Notes under the pieces: generated by a model
What the model saw: the letters and a program-made list of their open reading frames with translations, nothing else
Told to the model about the DNA's origin: nothing
The model's database searches: none
Program-made: the position numbers and the translations under genes
Shown: positions 7,318 to 13,417 of the stretch, one piece after another
How the letters are laid out: each line of letters opens with the position of its first letter
Numbering within the stretch: the first letter of the stretch is position 1
Assembly: GCA_003537575.1 (NCBI GenBank)
Contig: DPRS01000008.1
Location: forward strand, 1 to 20,222
DNA: 20,222 nucleotides
Reading direction: 5' to 3'
DNA from: Oxalobacteraceae bacterium
GTDB taxonomy: Bacteria > Pseudomonadota > Gammaproteobacteria > Burkholderiales > Burkholderiaceae_D

Positions 7318-7396
7318 AGTTACATCAGGCAAGAATAGATTTAAATACGCACTTCTTGTAGGTGAAATCGTATTACAAACAAGCAAATGGATGTAA
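7304..7396 (+). pseudogene. 30-codon fragment resembling UPF0339/YegP (DUF1508) fold
   Basis: ATG 7304 to TAA 7394-7396 encodes a 30-residue peptide beginning MIEIKVTSGKNRFKYA. The pattern of a beta strand, then GKxRF, then GEIVLQTS fits the first two strands of the UPF0339/DUF1508 repeat (FEIYKDKDGKYRF...NGEIILSS, recalled from memory). The family unit is about 50 residues, so this would be truncated before the second half. Only a weak AGGA lies 10 nt upstream, and its start overlaps the FNR-like box. It may be a decayed remnant, a mini-protein or coincidence. Confidence 0.3.
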
Positions 7397-7430
7397 ACCG
7401 TTTGTTTTCCATTCCTTGAATAAAAGCTGC

Positions 7431-7850
7431 TTACGGAAATTGCTTATCCCGTCGCCAATGTTGAAGAACCGCGGTTGTTCTTCCTCGGCAGCAAGATGGC
7501 GGCTGCATTGAACCAAATTGAAGCAAAGGTTGCGATGTGGCAATTTTTTTATCTCGAACAGTTCGGACAATGAAAGCCAGCGTTTGTGCAGAAAGCCAGG
7601 CCATCGTTAGCGAAGGCAGCCAGCCTACTGCCATTCCCAGCGCCCATCCATATTGGCCAATGCCGTATAGATAAGACCCAAAGAATGTCATTGCAGCAAC
7701 AATGACGACGATACGGCCGGCAAGAACAGATGAAAAACCAATAGCACCGCCGACGGGCAGTGGTGTGCCAACGCTGCGGACAGCCAGGCAGCGGCGTACC
7801 AGAAAATGTGCCTCACCAGCATGAGACCAACAAAATTGTTTATTTCTCAT
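7431..7850 (-). CDS. Possible small membrane protein, perhaps degraded
   Basis: 139-aa frame starting at an ATG with a good purine-rich ribosome binding site (GGAAGGAAAGAG) just upstream. The middle is clearly membrane-like: about residues 45-64 (GRIVVIVAAMTFFGSYLYGI) and 70-95 (ALGMAVGWLPSLTMAWL...). The Gly-Trp-Leu-Pro pattern resembles small two-helix inner-membrane proteins. By contrast, residues 1-44 and everything after about residue 98 look unlike membrane-protein sequence. A run of seven A (reverse strand, near 7551-7557) sits where the frame loses sense, so a frameshift is possible. No family identified. Confidence 0.4.
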   Translation of the reverse strand: MRNKQFCWSHAGEAHFLVRRCLAVRSVGTPLPVGGAIGFSSVLAGRIVVIVAAMTFFGSYLYGIGQYGWALGMAVGWLPSLTMAWLSAQTLAFIVRTVRDKKIATSQPLLQFGSMQPPSCCRGRTTAVLQHWRRDKQFP

Positions 7851-8222
7851 CTCTTTCCTTCCTTCTATTCCACGCAGGTGTTGTAATTGTGTTTTAATTG
7901 CTTGGAACACTAGATCGGGAAAAAGTTTATTTAATACCATTGAAGATACTCAACAATCTTTACTTGGGCACATGCCAGTCTTAGCGAATCAAGAGGAATG
8001 CCAGTATCGCGGCATAAACAACGCATACGGCCTGCCCGCGAAAAGAATCCAAGCTGATTGAAAGGCATGTCGTTAAATAGTGGCCTAAGAGTTGGCCTGA
8101 CAACCCGTTACAGTGCTCTGCGGTAATATTTATTGCTAAAAATTAATAGTCTAGACCCGGCCGCAAAAATCTAGTTTTCCTTTTACCAATCCTGTCTCCG
8201 ATACTTGCAAGCAATCGTCACT
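7851..8222. other. Gene-free AT-rich gap
   Basis: No frame of note is seen in these 372 bp. The part next to the membrane-protein frame carries a weak reverse-strand promoter-like pair (TTGTTG, 16-bp spacer, TTAAAT). The right part precedes the forward gene at 8223 and shows no clear promoter or terminator. Confidence 0.4.
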
Positions 8223-8777
8223 ATGTTCCCCGTCGCACTCAAACCGCCCTTTTCCTGGTTTTTGCTTCTGGCCACGATCAATTTGCTTGTTATTGCGGGC
8301 GCCATTGCTATTGTCCAGATCAGGGCACGGCGGCAGCAGCGTCAGGTCGCACAGCTCAATGCCGCCATCCGTGACTATTTCCGTCGCAGCGGCGTGGAAG
8401 TCAATGTTGCCTGTGCCCGCTTGGGCAAGGACCAGAGTCTTACCGCATTTGTCGAATCCGAACCAATGAAACGGTTTCGCCTGTCTCATATCATCGAGGC
8501 GACCTTGCGTGAACAGGTCGCAAAAAATTGCGGCATCCATCTCGATAAGATCTATTGGCGTTTCCCGCTCAAGGAAATCGCATCATCCGAAGCGGCTTCG
8601 CAAAAACAGCCGGCAGCAAAGGAAGATGCCGACAGCTATATCAATGAAGGCCTGGTGTACTACCGGGATCTGCCGAAGGGCGATGTTCAGGAAGTTTCAT
8701 GGGAAAAATTTGAGGAATCAACCACCTTGAATCCGGTTCCCGATTCCGAACCGGTGCCGCCGTCCAAGACTCCCTGA
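8223..8777 (+). CDS. Membrane-anchored protein of unknown function
   Basis: Protein of 184 aa. It begins with a single hydrophobic helix (about 12-32, WFLLLATINLLVIAGAIAIV) followed by an Arg-rich stretch (RARRQQRQ), so it should be an N-terminally anchored protein with a cytoplasmic body. The body (45-120) is a compact mixed domain containing YFRRSGVEVNVACARL and KIYWRFPLKE. A Ala/Gln/Lys-rich linker follows, then a conserved-looking acidic segment (YYRDLPKGDVQEVSWEKFEE, 146-165) and a Pro-rich tail. I do not recognise the family. The first ATG was chosen; a TTG six codons upstream is possible. Ribosome binding site is weak. The 258-bp gap before the next gene argues against an operon. Confidence 0.7.
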   Translation: MFPVALKPPFSWFLLLATINLLVIAGAIAIVQIRARRQQRQVAQLNAAIRDYFRRSGVEVNVACARLGKDQSLTAFVESEPMKRFRLSHIIEATLREQVAKNCGIHLDKIYWRFPLKEIASSEAASQKQPAAKEDADSYINEGLVYYRDLPKGDVQEVSWEKFEESTTLNPVPDSEPVPPSKTP

Positions 8778-8820
8778 CCGGCGCATCCTCTTACCGTTGC
8801 ACCCGCTCCTTTCTTCTTTC

Positions 8821-8840
8821 TGCCGCCGGTTCTTGCGGCA
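8821..8840. repeat. Inverted repeat downstream of the anchored protein gene
   Basis: TGCCGC (8821-8826) and GCGGCA (8835-8840) flank an 8-nt loop, 43 bp after the stop codon. A run of A, not T, follows on the forward strand, so it is not a standard intrinsic terminator. Confidence 0.3.
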
Positions 8841-8959
8841 AAAAGCTCGTTTTCCCTTGCAAAACTCCGTATGCGGTCGACATGCGGTTTGATGTGACAC
8901 ACGTGAAAAAGCATGTCTGCCCTGTCTATGCACATGTCGATGTTGCTGCATGAACCTTG

Positions 8960-8988
8960 TTGAATGACCAAAGTCAAAACCTTATCCT
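8960..8988 (+). promoter_or_regulatory. Sigma-70 promoter candidate of the PAS-GGDEF-EAL gene
   Basis: TTGAAT (8960-8965) and TATCCT (8983-8988) are spaced exactly 17 bp, each matching the consensus at four of six positions. The expected start site near 8995 leaves a leader of about 40 nt. The -10 overlaps the left arm of a small inverted repeat, TCCTA-ATG-TAGGA (8985-8997), which could be an operator. Confidence 0.45.
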
Positions 8989-9035
8989 AATGTAGGAATT
9001 TACCCACATGGATTGCCATTGGAGCGCGCTCAAGA

Positions 9036-11954
9036 ATGCAGGATCGCGAGAGGGATTGCAAATCGGCAAGAGAAGCTGCGTTTCCGGATATCCCCGACGA
9101 CAGTCAGTCGCGCACAACTTGTCAGATTGCTGCAAAAGAATTCTGGCATACGGTTTGCACCGGAATACCTGAAGGCTTTGCCTTGGGCGAAGTCAATGCG
9201 GAAAGTAAAGATGGCAGCAGTTTCCGCCTGCTGGAGATGAACGAAACCTTCTGCCGGCAACACGGCATCGAACAGAATAGCGTCAGTTCCGATGCGCAAG
9301 TCTTATACAGCCAGCCGCCGGCATGGCTTCTGCAGTGCGCGCGGACGGCATGGTCACCCCAATCGATCAGCTTCGAATATGAAAACGCCGTCAGCGGCCG
9401 CCATTATGAACTGCTGGCATACAGCCCGGAGCCCGGCCGCTTTGCCATCCTGTCTCGCGACATCACGGCGCAAAAAAAGGATGCGCAGGTCTTGCGGGAG
9501 CGCGAACAGTATTTGCGCGAAATGCTGTCAGGCTTGCCCGGCATGGTATGGGCAGCCAGCGCGGATGGCCATATCGAATTTCTCAGTTCGCAGTGGAGCG
9601 CCTATACCGGCATCAGTCATGCCGGCACAGGCGCAGAATGGAATGTGCTGCATCCGGATGACCGCGACGCCGCCATGGACGCCTGGCGCGACGCCGTGCG
9701 GCATCAGCAGGCCTGGGGCGTGGAATGCCGCTTTCGGCGCCATGACGGCCAGTACCGCTGGTTTGCCTGGCGCGGCACGCCGCTGTGCGACGCCGGCGGC
9801 AAGGTGGCGCACTGGTTCGGCGTCTGCACCGACATCGACGAGCTCAAGCGCGCACAGGAACAGCTGGCCGAGAGCGAGCGCCGCTACTCGGCCCTGTTCA
9901 GCAATCACACCATGGCGATCGCGCATTACGCAATCCTGACCGATGCGCATGGGCAGCCGGTCGATTACATCGTCAAGCAAGTCAACCAGGCCTACGAACG
10001 CATCTCCGGCATCGACCGCTCGGCCATCGAGGGCAAGAGGATCACGCAGGTTTTTCCGCATATCCGCGAGGTCGCTTTCGATTTCATCGGCAACTTCGGC
10101 CGCATCGGCCTGGAAGGCGGCGAGATCACCATCGAAACCCCTTCGCTCCATCCCGGCAACCGCTGGGTGTCGATCTATGCCTACAGTCCCGCCCCGCGCG
10201 AATGCACCGCGATGTTTTTCGACATCACCGAGCGCAAGCGCCTGGAGCAGGCGCGCCGGGAAACCGAGCGCCGGCTGCAGCTGGCGATTTCGATCTCCCA
10301 TCTTGGTTTCTGGGAATGGGAAGTCTCCAGCGGCAAGTGCTATTACTCGCCGACCTGGAAAAAACAGCTGGGCTACCAGGACAATGAAATCGCCAACGTC
10401 CGCGAGGAATGGCTACAGCGCCTGCATCCGGACGATCGTCAGCGGGTACGGGCCGACATTGCGGCCTACCTGGCGAATCCTTCCCCTGACTACAGGCTGG
10501 AGTACCGCCTGCGGCACCGCGACGGCAGCTACCGCTGGATGATCGCCAACGCCGTGCCGCTGTCCAGGCGCAGCAAGGGCGGCATCAGGCTGATCGGCAC
10601 GCAACTGGACGTCACCGAGAACAAGCTCGCCGAACAGCGGGTGCGGGAAGCCGCGCAGCACGACCCGCTGACCGGATTGCCGAACCGCGCGCTGATCTTC
10701 GAATACGCCGGCCACCTGATCGCCGCGGCCAAGCGCAAGCATCAGCGCGGCGCGGTGCTGTTCATCGACCTAGACCGCTTCAAGCCCATCAACGATCTGT
10801 ATGGCCATGAAATCGGCGACAAGCTGCTGCAGGAAGCCGCACGGCGCCTGAGCAACTGCGTGCGCGCCGAAGACCTGGTCGGACGCCTGGGTGGCGACGA
10901 ATTCGTGGTGGTGCTGCCGCATGCCGACGAAGACAATCCCGCGGCCACGGTCGCCGAGCACGTGCTGGAGTCACTGTCGGCGCCGTACGAGATCGACGCA
11001 CTGGACTTGTCGATCTCGGCTTCAGTCGGCATCAGCAATTTCCCCGAGCACGGCACCGACGTGGATACGCTCATCCGTGCGGCCGACCTGGCCATGTACC
11101 AGGCCAAGCAATGCTGCCACGGCAGCGCCCAGATATTTTCCGCAGCCATGAGCATGCGCGCCGACGCTGCCCCCTCCATCGAAGCCCGGCTGAAACGCGC
11201 GCTTGCGGGCGGCGGACTGGCGTTGCACTATCAGCCGGTCATCGACATGCAAAGCGGGTGCCTTGCCAGCGTCGAAGCCCTGCTGCGGCTGACTGACGAT
11301 CATGGCGAAAATGTCGGCCCTGACCGTTTTGTGCCGGTCGCCGAATCCGCTGGCCTGATCGGTCAACTCGGAGAATGGGTGGCTGCCGAAGCCTGCCGCC
11401 AGCATGAGGACTGGCGCCGCCAGGGATTGCCGCCAGTGACGATCGCCATCAACGTTTCGCCTCTGCAATTCAGGCAGCGCGGCTTCGCCGCGAAACTGAC
11501 CGACATCATCCTGGATTCGGCCGTTGATCCAGCCCGCATCGAAGTCGAGGTGACCGAAAGCACGCTGATGGACAGCATGGAAGATGCGGTGGAGATATTG
11601 AACCGCATTCGCAGCGCCGGCATCCGCATCGCCCTGGACGACTTCGGCACCGGTTATTCCAGCCTCAGCCACCTGAGCCATCTGCCGCTCGACAAGCTCA
11701 AGGTCGACCAGTCATTCGTGCGGCGCCTGGAGCACGACCGCGCCAGCCGGGCGATCACCGGCGCCATCATTACACTGGGACGCACGCTCAATCTCGAAGT
11801 GGTCGGCGAAGGCATCGAGTCGGAAGCCGCCCTGGATTACCTGCTGCAGCACGGCTGCAACCAGGCGCAAGGCTTTTACATCAGCCACCCCTTGCCGGCC
11901 GCGGCATTCGCCAGCTGGTACCGCGCCAGTTTTCCAGCCGCCGCCAGTTTCTAG
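9036..11954 (+). CDS. Cytoplasmic PAS-PAS-PAS-PAS-GGDEF-EAL c-di-GMP enzyme
   Basis: Protein of 972 aa without membrane segments. About four PAS-like sensor units occupy 35-145, 155-272, 283-405 and 412-530; three end in DIT/DVT-type motifs. The diguanylate cyclase domain (about 540-700) has intact GGDEF (619-623) and an RxxD inhibitory site (R610, D613) exactly five residues before it. The phosphodiesterase domain (about 715-965) keeps the family residues: EAL (747-749), N806, E841, D868/D869 followed by FGTGYSS, K889, E925 in GEGIE, and Q945. By sequence both activities are possible, with synthesis subject to product inhibition; which one dominates, and the PAS ligands, cannot be read here. 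The ATG at 9036 has GGAG about 11 bases upstream and follows the promoter candidate. The gene stands alone. Confidence 0.92.
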   Translation: MQDRERDCKSAREAAFPDIPDDSQSRTTCQIAAKEFWHTVCTGIPEGFALGEVNAESKDGSSFRLLEMNETFCRQHGIEQNSVSSDAQVLYSQPPAWLLQCARTAWSPQSISFEYENAVSGRHYELLAYSPEPGRFAILSRDITAQKKDAQVLREREQYLREMLSGLPGMVWAASADGHIEFLSSQWSAYTGISHAGTGAEWNVLHPDDRDAAMDAWRDAVRHQQAWGVECRFRRHDGQYRWFAWRGTPLCDAGGKVAHWFGVCTDIDELKRAQEQLAESERRYSALFSNHTMAIAHYAILTDAHGQPVDYIVKQVNQAYERISGIDRSAIEGKRITQVFPHIREVAFDFIGNFGRIGLEGGEITIETPSLHPGNRWVSIYAYSPAPRECTAMFFDITERKRLEQARRETERRLQLAISISHLGFWEWEVSSGKCYYSPTWKKQLGYQDNEIANVREEWLQRLHPDDRQRVRADIAAYLANPSPDYRLEYRLRHRDGSYRWMIANAVPLSRRSKGGIRLIGTQLDVTENKLAEQRVREAAQHDPLTGLPNRALIFEYAGHLIAAAKRKHQRGAVLFIDLDRFKPINDLYGHEIGDKLLQEAARRLSNCVRAEDLVGRLGGDEFVVVLPHADEDNPAATVAEHVLESLSAPYEIDALDLSISASVGISNFPEHGTDVDTLIRAADLAMYQAKQCCHGSAQIFSAAMSMRADAAPSIEARLKRALAGGGLALHYQPVIDMQSGCLASVEALLRLTDDHGENVGPDRFVPVAESAGLIGQLGEWVAAEACRQHEDWRRQGLPPVTIAINVSPLQFRQRGFAAKLTDIILDSAVDPARIEVEVTESTLMDSMEDAVEILNRIRSAGIRIALDDFGTGYSSLSHLSHLPLDKLKVDQSFVRRLEHDRASRAITGAIITLGRTLNLEVVGEGIESEAALDYLLQHGCNQAQGFYISHPLPAAAFASWYRASFPAAASF

Positions 11955-11975
11955 CGGCAGCCCCGGCTCGCGCGT

Positions 11976-12179
11976 TCAGGCGGCCGCAGCGCCCCCGCCC
12001 CGCTCTCTTTCAACTGCCGCCAGATGCGCCTGCAAGGCCACCACGGCGGCGACCTTGTTGGACACGGTCGGACTGTCGTAAAACCTGGCCAGGGCATCGT
12101 GGATCACGCTGGCGCTGGCAATGGCGTCCGGCGTTTGCATTGGCAGGCGCTTGCCGGCCAGATCTGTCTCCGTATGCAT
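11976..12179 (-). CDS. Small hypothetical protein, 67 aa
   Basis: Unrecognised. The product has a helical middle (ASASVIHDALARFYDSPTVSNKVAAVVALQAHLAAVERE) and an Ala/Gly tail. A GGGGA ribosome binding site lies about six bases upstream of the ATG, supporting translation. It converges on the EAL gene with only 21 bp between stop codons and is divergent from the methyltransferase gene, sharing a 184-bp upstream region with it. Confidence 0.5.
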   Translation of the reverse strand: MHTETDLAGKRLPMQTPDAIASASVIHDALARFYDSPTVSNKVAAVVALQAHLAAVERERGGGAAAA

Positions 12180-12269
12180 GTCTATCCCCGCTTGATAGTG
12201 TTAGGCAGCGTTGGGCGCCATCGGCTTGCGCGCGTGGGCACAGTGTCAAAAATCCGCGCCATAAGAGTA

Positions 12270-12336
12270 TTGATCTTTAGCAAATCTTATTTTCATACCG
12301 GCGCCGGCACACGCAAATTCCCCAGACGCATACAAT
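12270..12336 (+). promoter_or_regulatory. FNR-like box and -10 upstream of the methyltransferase gene
   Basis: TTGATCTTTAGCAA (12270-12283) matches TTGAT-N4-ATCAA at 9 of 10 positions. A TACAAT -10 (12331-12336, five of six) lies downstream without a recognisable -35. The box centre would be about -66 from the implied start, near the class I range. The box also lies about 97 bp upstream of the divergent small gene and could serve that instead. Confidence 0.35.
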
Positions 12337-12363
12337 AGCGGCTTCACACACAGAAAACCGCCC

Positions 12364-13212
12364 ATGCACGCACCCGAGATCCGCCCCGGACAATCGATCG
12401 AATTATTAAAGGAATTGCATATCCTGACCCGCGACGGCAAGCTGAACCAGGATAGCCGGCGCAAGCTCAAGCAGGTCTACCACCTCTACCAGTTCATCGA
12501 GCCGCTGCTGAAGGAAATTCGCGCCGACCACGCCGATGTCCGCCTGGTCGACCATGGCGCCGGCAAGTCTTACCTCGGCTTCATCCTGTACGACCTGTTC
12601 TTCAAGGGCCAGCCCGACGGCGCCCGCGTCTATGGCATCGAAACCCGCCAGGAACTGGTGGAAAAATCCCGTGAGCTGGCGCAGCGGCTGGGTTTCTCGG
12701 GCATGGAATTCCTCAACCTGTCGGTGGCGGAATCGATCACCACCGACCAGTTGCCGCCCACCGTCGACATCGTCACCGCACTGCACGCCTGCAATACCGC
12801 CACCGACGACGCCATCCGCTTCGGCCTGCACAAGCAAGCCAAATTCATGGTGCTGGTGCCGTGCTGCCAGGCCGAGGTCGCCTCGGTCCTCAACCGCAAC
12901 AAGGGCAAGTCGCTCGGCCGCACCGTCCTCACCGAAATCTGGCGCCATCCAATTCACACCCGCGAATTCGGCAGCCAGGTCACCAACGTGCTGCGCTGCC
13001 TGCAACTCGAAGCCCACGGCTACCAGGTCAGCGTGACCGAGCTGGTCGGCTGGGAGCACTCCATGAAGAACGAGCTGATCATCGCCCGCTACCAGAATCT
13101 GCCGCGCCGCCGTCCAAGCGAACGCCTGCAGCAGGTGCTGGAAAACCTCGGCCTGGAAGAACTGGGCGAGCGATTCTTCACGCCGCAAGACACCAGCCAG
13201 GCCCCCGCCTGA
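12364..13212 (+). CDS. SAM-dependent methyltransferase (Methyltransf_32 / GSTCD-METTL25-like)
   Basis: Protein of 282 aa. After a helical N-terminus (1-55) comes the SAM-binding motif I, VDHGAGKSYLG (62-72). An acidic residue of the second strand follows (GIETRQ, 91-96), then ALHACNTATDDAI (139-151) and VPCCQAE (165-171). This LHAC...CC pair is typical of the PF13679-type methyltransferases, whose bacterial members have no firmly assigned substrate. A basic segment (RRRPSERLQQ) near the C-terminus could contact RNA, but that is a guess. The ATG follows the -10 candidate by about 28 bp and gives the expected N-terminus; the ribosome binding site is poor. The gene stands alone. Confidence 0.82.
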   Translation: MHAPEIRPGQSIELLKELHILTRDGKLNQDSRRKLKQVYHLYQFIEPLLKEIRADHADVRLVDHGAGKSYLGFILYDLFFKGQPDGARVYGIETRQELVEKSRELAQRLGFSGMEFLNLSVAESITTDQLPPTVDIVTALHACNTATDDAIRFGLHKQAKFMVLVPCCQAEVASVLNRNKGKSLGRTVLTEIWRHPIHTREFGSQVTNVLRCLQLEAHGYQVSVTELVGWEHSMKNELIIARYQNLPRRRPSERLQQVLENLGLEELGERFFTPQDTSQAPA

Positions 13213-13219
13213 TCCGCGA

Positions 13220-13237
13220 CGCCGCTTTTGCGCGGCG
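13220..13237 (+). terminator. Hairpin after the methyltransferase gene
   Basis: CGCCGC (13220-13225) and GCGGCG (13232-13237) enclose a TTTTGC loop, seven bases after the stop codon. The position fits a terminator, but no T tract follows. Confidence 0.3.
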
Positions 13238-13341
13238 CAGCATGTCGCGCCAACGGCACAAATTCCCGCCTATCCCCCCTGATCCGTGAAATCCCCCGTC
13301 GCGTTCCTGCGCCGGGGATGTTCATCCGCGCCCGGGCAGAC

Positions 13342-13347
13342 TATGAT
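13342..13347 (+). promoter_or_regulatory. -10 candidate of the CoA-transferase gene
   Basis: TATGAT matches the -10 consensus at five of six positions, 70 bp upstream of the ATG. No good -35 is seen at 16-18 bp, so an activator may be needed or the call may be wrong. Confidence 0.25.
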
Positions 13348-13417
13348 ATCGGCGAATGGGCGCGCCCGAGACACGCGCCTGACAGTGCAAGCACAATTAC
13401 GATAACAAGGGAGCGCC

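Noticed and set aside
8687..8977. A 96-codon reverse frame downstream of the anchored-protein gene
   Set aside because: Overlaps the end of a better gene, has low-quality composition and no start signal.
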